Shown here in pieces: positions 24,579 to 36,789 of a DNA stretch of 64,000 bases. The notes below the pieces were generated by a model, which saw only the letters and a list, made by a program, of their open reading frames with translations, was not told the origin of the DNA and did no database searches. The translations under genes were made by a program, and so were the position numbers. The DNA is taken from NCBI GenBank assembly GCA_026686845.1, contig JAIVEN010000015.1, positions 6,401,001 through 6,465,000 of the forward strand. The letters run 5' to 3'. How positions within the stretch are numbered: position 1 is the first letter of the stretch; each line of letters opens with the position of its first letter. This stretch comes from Adenanthera pavonina (lineage: Eukaryota > Streptophyta > Magnoliopsida > Fabales > Fabaceae).

Positions 24579-27480
24579 CAATCGTTGCCCTGGTGTAAAA
24601 GCTTGAACAGAAGAAAATATTTGTGTAACTAGCTCACCCCTAAATTATCTCAAACATAGGAGCCTTAGATCCGTAAGTGAATTCTGCTGGAGTTTAAGAT
24701 TATGTGCTACAATACTGAGTCAGAGTTTGGGGTGCGCAAAGAAGACAGACTATTATTATTTGTATGTATGTGTATCAATGTTGTGGTTTATTGTTAGAAG
24801 CCCAGATTGTTTGTTGTTTTGCCTCTTCTTGTGCTATGAGCTATAGAGAACTTTTTACCTGGCACCTCTTATTGCTGTACCATCAAGCGAGATCTTATTT
24901 TATTTTATGAACTGATTTTATTTCTTTTATACCCTTGGTTTTGTTGCCTGCATAAAGCTTACACTTTTTATACCTCTCGTTCTTACCTTGTTACTGTCAT
25001 TATTGGTTGTCACATTAGCTGGCAGTTCTTTCCCAGTTCATATCCAAACTGGGGAAATAGATTTTTTTGGGGGTCACTAAGGGGATTTTTTTTTCCCAAA
25101 TCATCATCATTAATATATTCAATATATTAGTAAAAATTACTAAAAACTGTAGGAGGCTTATGAATAGTACTCAACTTAGGTTAGTTAATGGCTGGAAATT
25201 AAGGATAGAGGGTAGAGAGTTATTAAAAGAAAAAAGAAAAAAAAATAATGGGTAGAGAAGTTCAGTTAATAAAAATATATAAACTGTGAAAATATCTAAA
25301 AAGGAAAACTAAAAAAGTGGATGAGCGCTGTTGTAATTAATTTAAAAAATCTAATAAGTTAGAGAGAGTGAGAGGGGAGAGAGAGGCGGGGTGGTATTAT
25401 AAATCTCACAATATTTCTATTGGCGATATTGAACATGGAAAGCACCGCTAAAGGGACTCTTTAAAAAATAATTGATTTCTTGTCTATAATTAAAATTCTA
25501 AAAAGCACCACTAATCATCTTGCTGAGTGATATGGCTGATTTCTTGTCTAAATTAAATCAGTTTAACTGCAATGCTTGATATGGCAGATATTTCTATGTA
25601 CAAAAGTACGAATACAAATTTAGATAGTAATGTAAAGCCCGCAACATCATCTGTAAGAATACAACACAAATCTGCTGGAGGGCATCCAAATGGTGGAATC
25701 CTAGGCGATAGCTGAGGAGAGTCAATTTATTGTTAAATTGTTTTAGTTATTTTTTATTTTATACTGGTTTTAAATCAATTTATACAAAACTTTTACTATA
25801 TTAGTGAAATATCAGTATATTGTATTGTATTTTATAATATAATGACCGAATTTTTTGGTCCCTTGATAGAAAATTGTCAAATGTGATTACAATGTCCGAT
25901 AATGTGCTGCCGACTATCATTTGGTTCAGTTTGGTTCAAACATGAATACCATCAAACATTAATAGCTCCATAGCATTGGCAGATATCCAAAACTTTGGTT
26001 TTTCATTATATTGTAAATTTGGTTTCATGTAAAAACCCACTGCAAATGGTTGCAATACTTTGATTGTTTCGATAATGTTGCTATTACCAGTTAAATTATC
26101 ATCATTTGGATACTAATATATTATAAATCTTCTCTATTATTTTGAGTTGTTATTTATACAATTAAAAATTATAGTATATTATTCAAATATAATCATATGA
26201 TGAAAGTATTTATGTAATGAGACTTAGTGGTAGAACTTGCCATCCTTTGTGTTCTACCTAATTCAATCCAGAATAGTTTAAACTCTAATAATTCTTCTAA
26301 TTGAAATGGGATCAATTCAAGATATTGGGTGCATACAAAAAAAATATTTATATAATAAAAATATTAATCATCCGTTAAATGCATGGGTAAAAAATCTGGT
26401 TAAATAAAATGATGAAGTGGTGAAAAATAATTTATTTGGGGCCAAGGGAACTACCAGTGATCATGCACATATTAGCATATTTTGAAATTTGGTAATTAAC
26501 AACAGGAATTATTGATTTCTTTTTAGGTGAGAAACGGGAATGATTGATACTCTCTTCTTGTGTTGGACGAATCTTATGGGCCTATGGGTACTGGACACTT
26601 TGAACCTTGTAGGCCATGTTAGAAGGAGTAAAACCATTGCCCAACAGAGAACCCACTTCAACTGAGTTCAACATAGTATTTCAAGAAATTTAGCTATCCA
26701 ATTTTCCAATACCTACACACCTCAACTAATCTTCCAATCAAATTGTAAATTAATATAAAGGGAAAATATCCCCTTAAATAAAAATAACTAAAAGATAGCA
26801 CGGGGCTACAGTACAAAATTTCCCTTTTTCTAGTTAATATGGCAAATGTATTGATGAATATTGTAATGATATATATATTTTGGTGAGCACTAATATATTT
26901 CCCAGTCAACAACATAATACTAATCTCTTTAATGTGTAGAGATTATTGAAATAATTTTATCTCTCTTAATAAGACATTTTTCATATCTATAGTTACTAAT
27001 TAAATCCAGAACAACATATTTAAGAAACACAACTATTTATCAAATATGTGAGCATGTGAGGTATATATACATCACTATATCATTACTCATTACTTATTAC
27101 AACATTGACCAAACTGACAAAATTTAGTAAGAAGATTATTTTAAATAATTCTGAATGGTCCAAATTAATTAAACGATTAAATTTTACTTGAAATAATGAT
27201 CTTTTTTGGTCGTAACATGAGGATATTCATACACTTGGGTAATCATGCATATAATTACATACTTTGCCGCACACTCATTCAATAATTCTATCTTAAATCA
27301 ATTTTCATGAAGATGAAAATAATGAATATTTAGTCATTTAGTGATTTTTAATGTAGTTGCTCCAGAAAAAAAAAAGTGATTTTTAATTTCACTTTGCTTT
27401 TATGTAAGTAAGAAAAATTTTTTATAATCACTTGTTCATTACTCCGGGAAAAAAAATCAATCTGAGTAAATTAAGGCAAG
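24579..27480. other. intergenic region; NOI gene 3' UTR at its start
   Basis: The first 300-400 bases are T-rich transcribed-looking sequence and likely hold the 3' UTR. Beyond about 25000 the region is AT-rich with no gene, no complete MITE ends and no long frame that I can support. Confidence 0.4.
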
Positions 27481-28440
27481 AAAGCAAAACAAATTGAGTA
27501 AAGGCAAGTGTTGTTAAGAGAGTGAACGCAGAAGAGGTTCCAAACTTTTTCTTTTTTTGCCATCTTTGCTGTGATGGTGAAGCCTGAATATGAAGGAATC
27601 CCTAGAACGATCGAGAAGTTTCAAGGTGGTATCCATAAAAGCAAATAATTAAGAGCTACTTCTCTTGTATAGCCACATTCATTGTTCATTCTACCAACCT
27701 TGGAGTGTGCCTTCACAACTCAAAACACTCCAACAAGGTGTTGGGTTCAATTTTTGTATAGGAAGAAAATTGCCACTCGAAGAGCTCTATAATTATATAA
27801 TCTGACTTAGGCTAATTTGAATTAGGAAAAAAGACATTTAAGGACCTCCATGTGAAAATATTCCCTTCTAAGGACCTGATTTAAAAATTCAGTACTCCTA
27901 TAAACTGAATTCTTAACTCGAATCAACTGAATTCAGCACTAATACTGTTTATTTATTAATAATTTTGTATAGAGGTCCTAAATAGTCTTTTTCCTTTGAA
28001 TTAATCGAAACCCAATATAAAACCATTTCAGGAGACTTTACTTTTCTGCTGCACATAACTGCGCGTAACAGCGATGAGTCACATTTCTCTCTCTACGCTG
28101 CACACTGCGTAGCAGAGAGCTGCATAACGGAGAAGAGTGGATCAGTGGGGGCATCCTCAATAATGCAAAGGGTGTTTTGTTGTGTGGGGTAGGTGCGCCC
28201 AGCAATGACGTGCCTGCGCACCTATAGAAATGTGGCTCTTCCTAAAATCAAGAAGTACATAAAAAAGAAAAAACAAAAAACTCCAACAAATTGCAAATGG
28301 TCCCCATAAGTATTTTTTACATCTACTAAAAGCATCAACCATGGGTTTGAGATCTGATTAAACAATCCACTAATACAATTCATTTTGGTCATCCATTCAT
28401 TTTCATAAGCGCAAAATATATATGCATTTGCTATAACATA
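27481..28440 (-). pseudogene. CslE last-exon relic, split by an insertion
   Basis: About 27481-27765 aligns by eye with the last exon of the intact CslE gene (about 29328-29610): shared words include GAGAGTGAAC, TCTTGTA(T/A)AGCCA, TTGTTCATTC and GAGTGTGCCT. About 28322-28440 aligns with the 5' end of the same exon and its intron (about 29640-29760), for example CAATCCAC(T/C)AA and TTTTGGTCAT. The order and strand are the same as in the intact gene. The 27766-28321 segment between them is an insertion that includes a MITE. Many substitutions and indels destroy the frame, so this is a decayed copy of a neighbouring CslE gene. Confidence 0.75.
27825..27994. mobile_element. Mutator-type MITE with 9-bp target duplication
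   Basis: The 170-bp element begins GGAAAAAAGACATTTAAGGACCTC and ends with its near inverse (GAGGTCCTAAATAGTCTTTTTCC). It is flanked on both sides by TTTGAATTA (27816-27824 and 27995-28003), a perfect 9-bp direct repeat. Terminal inverted repeats of about 23 bp with a 9-bp duplication fit a non-autonomous Mutator-like element. Confidence 0.75.
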
Positions 28441-29101
28441 TTAATGACACATATAGATGTTAGACCTTATATAATATGGATGAGTTTTCAAATGTCATAC
28501 ACACACACACACATAAAAATTGTCAAGTTTTAGACTTATTTGTTTGGCATGAAAAATTTTAAACTTGAATCCCTACAAAAATTGCAAAATTCACTCATTA
28601 GCCTCCTCATGATCTAAGTGTTGTGTTAATTGAAAGAAATTTATTAGGGATTTTATTTTTATATTATATCATGAGGGTTTAAATCCTAATTAATTACTAC
28701 ATATCCATATTCCATTTCACCCTTGCCACATAGAAAAAATTGAAGGAAGGAAAATTAAACTATATTTAATTTCAATAAGCTAGTATCAGAAAAATTGAAT
28801 TGTAATTTTTATGCGATGGTGTGCGAAAAAGGGATTTTTCTTCTTCTTCTTCTTCTTTTTAATATTACATGATGCCAAATTCATCTTTTAATCTTGGGGG
28901 AATTTTATTCTAAAAATTTTATTCCATTAATAGTCAAATACAAAAACCAAACCAAGTTTATTACAACATTTCATCAACTTTTTCCGACACATCAAACATA
29001 CTTTTGACTCCAAAAAATTTTTTCCGTTAAGAGCTCATTCTCTTTTATTCCTGCTCCAAATTCATCAAAAATCCTTATAGTGCACTAAACTAACCCAAAG
29101 T
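28441..29101. other. 3' flank of the CslE gene
   Basis: AT-rich, with a CA repeat at about 28499-28514 and a CTT repeat at about 28839-28857. The part at about 28765-28850 is closely similar to 63893-63970 at the right edge of the window, so it belongs to a duplicated unit. Confidence 0.5.
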
Positions 29102-31202
29102 TTAGTGCAAAGCTTTGAAGAGGACACATGCACCTAAAGCAAATATTGTAGATTTAATGGCAACAGAGGTAGGCAATCTTCCCTTATCCTTCCTAAAGAA
29201 AAGGCCTCCGTATATAGGCATGTTGATGAGAACAAGAGCCCCACATAATATAACTTGCAAGAACATGTTCTCCAAAACCCTAATAAAGCCACCTTCACTT
29301 ATAACTGCATCCTTCAACAATCCCAGCAAGCAAAACAGATTGATCAAAGCAAGTGTTGCCAAGAGAGTGAACATAGGAGAAGAGCCTCCAAACTCCATAA
29401 CTTCTTTCTCATAGCGTTGGGTAGCATCTTCGTCTGAAAATTTAGCTGTGACTGCAAAGCCTTGAGGTAAAGGAAACCTAATAAGCTTCAAGAAGATCTC
29501 CACGAAAGAAAAGAAGTAAGAGCTTGCTCTCTTGTAAAGCCATATTCTTTGTTCATTCCACCATCCCAGGAGTGTGCCTCCAGAACTCAAAAACTCAAAC
29601 AAGTGGTAACTGTATGCCGCAAGTACTACATATGCGAAAGGTATGAGCCATGGGCTTGATATCTGATTTAACAATCCACCAACACAATTGATTTTGGTCA
29701 TACATTAGTTATTTTAAGGGCAAATATATATATATTTGTTATAAGAAAAGTCACTTATAGACTTACACATTTTACAAATGCTAAATTAGGGTAAGTGGAG
29801 ATGATACCTGAGGAAACAAGGGAATGCCCTTGAGTAGACACAGCGAAGGGATGATGCAGTAATAGAGAATTGCCAAGGACTTAGGTGGCCAAAACCCATA
29901 GACGCAATATACCATTTGGGTGCCTATACTTACTTTGCCAAAAGCATACCAAATTGGACTTAACCTTGTGAACAGAATGTCAAAGTCTCCCTCAGCCCAT
30001 CTCTTCTGTTGATCCAGTGTTTGATCCAACGTGGTTAGAGGTGCTCCTAAGAATGCCTTCTTTTTCGGGTTGTAATACACTGATTTAAACCCTCTGGTAT
30101 GCATAGATAATCCTGTTAAGACATCCTCCGCCACAGTCCCATATAGTATCCCAATCTACACTCAAATTCTTATTTATTATCAGTATTTGTGAATTCTGTT
30201 AGAAATTGCATACATAAAGATAGATAGATAGAGACCTCTGTTCCCCACGGTGTGTTTTGTTCATAGGTGCAGCTAGCAACAGCCTTTGATTCATGTTCTA
30301 GCTGGGGCAAGCTTGCTTCCAAGAGGTGGTCATCATCATTGTCCCAGTCAATAATATTGTGTTGATCATTGAACTTCTTCCCAAGAAGAATATCTCTCCG
30401 GAAGTAAACTCCTGTTCCAATACATATTGGGCCCCCACAACCATCGGCACTATGGAATTCCTGGTTCACATACACAAATCAACTCATCAAGGTTATGAAA
30501 AATAAGATATAATATTCTAGGGGAAAAAAGGTGATATGATACAAGAAATGCGAGCCCTACCTAACTTGTTTGGGCAAAGGCCTAGACAATCTCCTTTTAT
30601 ACAAGTGCCAAAAAATAAAAAAAGTTTAAAATTCAACATTGAAAAATTTTTAAATTTTTTATTAAGTGAATCTTTTTCGTTGGTGCAAAAAGGGAAGGAA
30701 AGTGAAGGACATTAAAAAAAATGGAGATAGGAGGGTAATGAATAGGAAATTATAAGTGGGTCTCGTGTGTTGCATGAAGTTTGACATGAGCCGTACTATG
30801 GTTAGTGCAGCTTCCCATGATTGATTATATTTTCGATTGCGCGCTCTAGGTAATAACTGGATCTAGACCTGTTGTAGTTTCAATCTTACATCCATAGCGA
30901 TGAAGAAGAAAAGAATGCAACCACAATTTGATTTAAAAAATGTTAACTGACCTCTTTGTATACACGCATATTATTCCCGTACAAGTCATTCTTAGTGACA
31001 CCCGCAAAGTTCTGGGGGTACTGCAAGAAACCAATTTCATGGCCTTCCTGTTCATCCATGAACAAGCAGAGTGCATCTCTCACTGATTCTGAACAATGAG
31101 ACGCCATGTCACAATCCACACTCAGAATGATTTTGCCGTTGCTTATCTTTGAAGACACCCTTATCTGCTTTTTGAAACAAGAACCTATGTGATGAGCTAT
31201 TC

Positions 31203-31246
<44 letters not shown>

Positions 31247-32476
31247 TTCTTTGTGATGAAAATTGATGCATTACCAATGCGTTTTGGGCTCCAGCTTTAA
31301 AATTATGGGGATGTTGGGGTCTCTTCTCGCGAGCCATGTACACTAGAGTCGGCATGACAGTCCCATCCACGGCTTTTGAATTCCGTGCATCTTTGCTATG
31401 AAGTAATATCTATAGTCAAAAATATATCAAAGCATAAGATAAGAGCAAATTAAGTAGTTATCACTGAATAGGATTAAAAACCATGCTTAAGTTGATAATA
31501 ATGTACTTGAACAATTGCATCATGGTCTCGTTTGGAAGAATACGAATCCCACTGAGAAAATCCGTTGTGCTTTGAACGTATGTCTTTGGGTACTTTTCCC
31601 AACTTTGCTACATCTTCAATTCGCCTTTCCATATCGTCGTATAGTTTCTGCATGTAGAAGGCAGGAATTAGAAAAATCATCACATGAGAAAACACTATAT
31701 ATACTTATATATATAAACATCCTAGTCAGTTCACCTTAATGGCTGCGAACTCTTTGTTCCCAACAGAGCCATTTGAAGTAGGAAAGGACGCACTATCAAA
31801 ATAAGCAGCAGGACACCTGGGTTCGACATTGAATCTCTTGCAGAAGGGAAGCCAGTGCTTAGCAAAAGAGGAAGCTTCCAATAAAGCATAGAAGGTGAGT
31901 TCTGAGCCACCATCATCTGAGAGATACACACTCAGCTTCTCTGCGGGATAGTCATAGGCCATTAATGATATCACTGTGTTCATCACCATCATTGGTGGTT
32001 CTTTCACTGGATCTGCAGTGAACACAAGTACGTCCACTCTTGGCAATCTATGCTCATATCTGTTTCAAAACACACTAAGTTAAGAGGTTCTTAGATAAAA
32101 CATGTACAATATATTAATTTAGCTTTGTTATAACAAGAAATGTTATAAATAGAGAGAGTTGATATAACCTTTGAGAGAGCCTGTGCTTGAAGGCTTGTCT
32201 GTAGACAGGGTTCCATTTAAGGGCTTGAGTGAGAACCCAGTACAGTCCAAAGAACACTTCAGCAACAAGCATGCCAACCCAAACGACCCAGTTAACCGTA
32301 GATTTCTCCTCATCTTCCTCCTTACCACCGTGGATGGATAAGTGAGAGAATCTGTAAAACCAGATTGATAATATTCCGATGAATAATGTGATAGCGTAGA
32401 ACCTGTGAAGGATGTATCTCCCTGTGGTTGCTCCCTTTGTCTCAAATAATGGATCATAAATCTCTCCCTTACCCAT
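29102..32476 (-). CDS. cellulose synthase-like protein E (CslE), eight exons
   Basis: Exons, minus strand: 32476-32169, 32059-31735, 31647-31507, 31409-31275, 31164-30952, 30460-30236, 30155-29808, 29662-29102. All junctions are GT...AG and the 2256 nt stay in frame (751 residues), close to the usual CslE length. A PLFET motif near the N terminus is followed by two membrane helices (about 28-46 and 65-88). The GT2 catalytic residues are present: DDGGSE (about 151-156), DCD (about 320-322), the AED version of the TED motif (458-460) and QQKRW (498-502). The C-terminal part holds the multi-helix membrane channel region, with the CslE-like words WWNEQR and EKEVMEFG. The family comprises processive glycosyltransferases of the endomembrane system; the product of CslE is not settled. 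An AC microsatellite (about 31208-31240) lies in intron 4. Upstream and downstream flanks are duplicated nearby. CslG is the main alternative, less likely from these motifs. Confidence 0.92.
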
Positions 32477-33620
32477 CCTCGTTTTCTCCTTCTTCTATCT
32501 TCTTTTCGTAAACACCTCGTTTGCTTCTTTTCAGTTCATATGTTCTCAATATATATATAGTTCGATGCTTCAAAATAAGTGAATGAATTGTGTGGAACTG
32601 TATTCGGTCAATGTATACTTTTTTTGTTTGGCCAAAAAATATATACTTTTTTTTTTTGGTAAAAGTTCAATGTATACTTTATTTATGGATAAATTGTTCT
32701 GATTTCTTATTTTATAGTTAGATTGTACATGATATTTTTTAAATGTATCTTCTGTCAACAATTATTAAAAATAAAATAATTACTTACATTGTATTGGTGA
32801 AAATGAATTTAGAAAACACATTTTCACAGAATATACCAAAATGTCAAAGGTGCTTGTTTTTTTTTACCAACAAAATGTCAATGATGTTAAATATAATATT
32901 AATTTGAAACCGAAAAATTCCAAACATAATTTTTTTTAGTCGTCTTGAAGAGGAATGTGTGGATGAGAGCACAATTGATACTATATTCCTCGAAAGCTGT
33001 TTGGTGGCTGCATGTGTTTGGTCAAAGACGGAATAGTAGTTGAAATCATTGGCTAAGAATGGTAGATGGGTATAATTTTCAATGTCAATATCATAAATCA
33101 ATATCATTCATTAATATCAATGTCAATATATGTAGAAAATATATATATACAAACAATCAAATATATGCGAATGGTATTGTTGGACTCATTTGGAATGGTT
33201 CTACAATTTTTATACTTTCGGTAGTTCATAATGGCCACAGACGAACCTGATGACCCATATAATTAGCCATAGTAAGACTAATATATATATATATATATAT
33301 AATATGAGTCAAAGTCACGTTGCTGTAATTCATTTGAAAATGGAAACAGCTTCGTACTGTGACTACAATAATTAAAGTTAAATAAATCTTTGCCTCTATT
33401 ATATCAGATGTAAAATGTGCTTGTTTATTTTTATTTGTTTGTATTTTATTGCATTTGTTGAAGAATTACGTACATTGATGTCTTTTCTGATTTAATTAAA
33501 TAGTCGATATATACTTAATGAATTTATTTCCGACAACAATAATTATATTTGTTTGTCCGTTGGGGGTAGTTGTGTGATGGTCCCCCATGCATGCTTTACT
33601 TACTTCGATCCGCCATTCCA
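32477..33620 (-). promoter_or_regulatory. CslE 5' UTR/promoter region (first copy of a duplicated segment)
   Basis: The C/T-rich leader just upstream of the ATG is followed by a TATATATATA stretch at about 32550-32562, a plausible TATA region for the minus-strand gene. About 32560-33030 shows word-by-word similarity to 33625-34030 and, in its distal part, to 39905-40045. A TA run lies at about 33279-33301. Confidence 0.5.
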
Positions 33621-33624
33621 GCTG

Positions 33625-34130
33625 TTAGATGCTTCGCAATAAATGAATGGAATTGCGTTCGTTCCATGAATGATTTAAAAATTACAAATAAATCAATCTA
33701 ACTTCTTTTAAAATTAGTTAGATTATATATACTTGATACATATATTTTTAAAAATTTATCTTCTATAAACAAATATTAAAATAAAATAATAGTCTTGCAT
33801 TGTAGAGAAAGTAATGAAAAATATCACAATATATACCAAAATGTTAAAGAAGTTAAATATTGAAAACTAGAAGAAAATACAAAATGTAAATTTTTTTGAC
33901 AAAAAAAATATTTAGATGAGCTGGGTATTTTACCCACCTTGAAGAGGAATGAATGATTGCAGAGCCGACACTATCCCTCGAAGGCTATTTGGCAGCTGCC
34001 TTTCAATGGGGCCAAGGCCAACGGCAAGGCAATGAATGAGTGGAAGCGTAGACAAACAGATGCGCTAGGAATGAGTGATGGATTGGAATGAGTGATGGAT
34101 GGATTATTCCTTGGTTTACACATAATGACA
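33625..34130. repeat. second copy of the CslE upstream segment
   Basis: Aligns by eye with 32560-33030: GATGCTTC(G/A)(C/A)AATAA, TAGTTAGATT followed by TATCTTCT, and the CCTCGAAGGCTATTTGG block, which in the first copy reads CCTCGAAAGCTGTTTGG. No Csl coding exon follows it, so only the upstream part of a duplicated unit survives here. Confidence 0.65.
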
Positions 34131-34431
34131 AAAATCAATACTATCATTAACTGCATAGGGCAAAAGACAAGTTAATCATGTCCTAGATCTAGGCACTTTT
34201 ATCTTATACCTAAATATAATATCCTATATCCGAATAGTATTTATTATGTATTATAAAAAATATTCTTATTTAATTGATGAGAGAGAAAGATAAAGGAATT
34301 CGATAAAAGTAATTTTTGAAAAAATAATGTGATTTGTTAGAAGATTGAAGTACTAGTAATTAAGTTTAACTCCCATATTTAATTCTCGTGATTCAGTTAA
34401 AAGTGCTTTATATCAAGTATTTTATAGAGTA

Positions 34432-34695
34432 CTTCTTTTAGTCTTATATATAGGGTTTTTTACCCTGATCCCATATATAAGATATTTTATCATATATGAG
34501 ATAATATTTATTATATATTTTAAAAAAGTGCTCCTATTTAATGTTTTCAAAGCGAAAGAGAAAAAAATTAAATAAAGGTAGTTTTAAAAAAATATTAGAA
34601 TTTTTGGAGAAATCGAGATAGTTAATTAACTTTAACTTTCATTCTTAATTCACATGATTTGGTTAAAATAGTTTTATATTAAGGACCAGAGGGAG
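34432..34695. mobile_element. Stowaway-like MITE
   Basis: TA-flanked. The left end CTTCTTTTAGTCTTATATATAGGG and the right end ACCAGAGGGAG belong to the same terminal family as its neighbours. About 264 bp, AT-rich and degenerate. Confidence 0.45.
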
Positions 34696-34892
34696 TACTA
34701 CTTAATATCATTCAATACTTCCGCCATCCCAGTTTATTTGTCATTTAAGGTTTTGACACGAGGATTAAGAAAAATAATAAATAAGATACTCTCTTCAATC
34801 ATAAATATGAGGTTTTTTACTTTGATTCTAAATATATAACTATTTGCCCTAGTTATAAATAACATACTCCCTTCAATCGTAAATATGTAATA

Positions 34893-35167
34893 CTCTCTCC
34901 GGTCATTTTTATTAGTCACATTCTAGAAATTTTTTATTATTCTAAATATAAGTCACATTCTATGAGTTTTTAGAGTATTAATTACTTTGTTTCCAAAATG
35001 CCCTTACTTAATCATGAGAGAGAATGTGGATTGTTTGAATTTGTAATATTTATTAGAGGGTAAAGATGAAAAATATATTAATTTTAAGACAATTCTAATG
35101 ATGTAACACACTTTTCTTGGTTTTGATAAGTTAGTTAGAAGTAACTTACATTAAGGAATGAAGGGAG
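34893..35167. mobile_element. Stowaway-like MITE
   Basis: TA-flanked. The left end CTCTCTCCGGTCATTTTTATTAGT and the right end ACTTACATTAAGGAATGAAGGGAG are imperfect inverted repeats. About 275 bp. Pieces of other related ends (about 34720-34890) lie directly to its left, suggesting nested insertions. Confidence 0.6.
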
Positions 35168-35179
35168 TACAAGATAGCA

Positions 35180-35583
35180 CTCCCTCCGTTCCAGTTTATA
35201 GTGCACTTTTAACTACTAAGACAATGATTAGTAACCGAAATTTTTTTCCATTATTTCCCAAATTACCCTTATTTAATAATACTTCCTACAATAATAAATT
35301 ACAATCATTCTCTCCTTCATTCTTTTTTCTGAGTTCCCATGGGTCATTGGCAATTGTGAAGAGTCAAGCTTTTAGGGAAAACTCTCCTTTATTCATTTAT
35401 GGTTTGACCAAACCATTAAAGAATTTTTATTAAATGCATTGATAACTGTAGAATATATAAGTTTACTTATTAGGAGTAATACTGGAAAGATAATAAAAAA
35501 AACACAATGTAATCCGCGCAATGCACTATATTTTGAAACATGAATTTCTCATAATAGTGCACTATATAGCGTAACGGAGGTAG
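35180..35583. mobile_element. Stowaway-like MITE
   Basis: The left end CTCCCTCCGTTCCAGTTTATAG continues into TGCACT. The right end has AGTGCACTATATAG followed by CGTAACGGAGG, an inverted match of about 25 bp. About 404 bp, non-coding; the small frame inside it is not a gene. Confidence 0.7.
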
Positions 35584-36037
35584 TATTTATTATACATTTC
35601 CAAAAACTGCATCTATTTAATACATCCCAAAGAAAGAGAGAAAGTAAAAACATAAGGTTAGTTTTAGAAAAATGTTATAATTTTTAAAAAAATCAAGGTA
35701 ATTAACAAACTTTAACTCTCATTCTTAATCTGCGTAATTTGGTTAAAAGAGTCTTATATTAAGGATAAAAGGGAATAATAAATTATATAATTTTACTAAA
35801 TTACCCTTAATTATTACTCCTTTTCATGGAGTATTAAATTACAATAAAAAACTATATAATATTAATTGCTTAGGGATATAATTGAAAAAAAGACATTAAT
35901 TTTTAATTTATTGATTTCCTAAAACGAAAAATAAAATAGAATATTTAAAAATCTCTAAAACAACAAATAAAATAGTAAAGAGAGAGTATTAAATATGTTA
36001 ACTTGTCTTTCGTCCCATTAATTAATGATAAGTTGTA

Positions 36038-36305
36038 CTCCCTCTGGTCCATATTATAAGGCATATTGTATAATAAATTTTTGGTCCAAAATATAAGGCA
36101 TTAGATATTTTTTTCCCATTTTACCCATATCTTTAATGTTTTATCTCTCTTCATTTATAACTCTCAAATGATAATAGAATGGGGTATTTAATAAGGGTAA
36201 AATATGAAATGTGAGTATTTTTTGCATTGATTTGAGTTGAAAAAGTGATTTTCTTAATATGTGTGTAATTAATATAAAATGCCTTATAATGTGAACCGGA
36301 GGGAG
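36038..36305. mobile_element. Stowaway-like MITE, well-preserved ends
   Basis: TA-flanked. The left end CTCCCTCTGGTCCATATTAT continues with AAGGCAT, and the right end ATGCCTTATAATGTGAACCGGAGGGAG is its inverse with few mismatches. About 268 bp. The best-preserved termini of the cluster, so probably among the younger insertions. Confidence 0.8.
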
Positions 36306-36490
36306 TATACTATATATAGTATCAATATTGATTCATATCATTAACTTGTCTTTGACTCCATTAAAAATATATATATAGCATACGGATTAAGGACTATAGT
36401 TAAAAGTAGTTGGAATCAATAAATTTGTAAAAAATTTGAAATTAATTTTAAAAAATACCCTTATTGAATGCTTAACACTTCTATCATATA

Positions 36491-36788
36491 CTCCCTCCAT
36501 TTCAAAATATAGGACATATTTGATGGAGATTAAGATTTCAAAATATAACTCATTTTGTGAAATTTAATGACAATTTAATGTTTTTTTTTTCACTTTTACT
36601 CATATTTATGATAGTATTTAATTATGAGAGAGAAAAGAAAAAAAAAGTATAAGGAGAGAGAATAATTCATTTTTACTTTTATTTAATTAGAGTAATTTTA
36701 GAAAACTATGAAAATTTTTAAAAAAATTAATGTTTTCGTAGTAGGTTTGAGGTAAATAGATATGACTTATATTTTAAAATAAAGAGAG
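36491..36788. mobile_element. Stowaway-like MITE
   Basis: TA-flanked. The left end CTCCCTCCATTTCAAAATATAGG pairs with the right end CTTATATTTTAAAATAAAGAGAG. About 298 bp, AT-rich. Confidence 0.65.
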
Positions 36789-36789
36789 T

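Noticed and set aside
29115..29437. Plus-strand frames over the last CslE exon
   Set aside because: Antisense to a conserved glycosyltransferase exon.
31200..31245. AC repeat in the CslE gene as a CRISPR-like or satellite array
   Set aside because: It is a simple dinucleotide microsatellite inside an intron.
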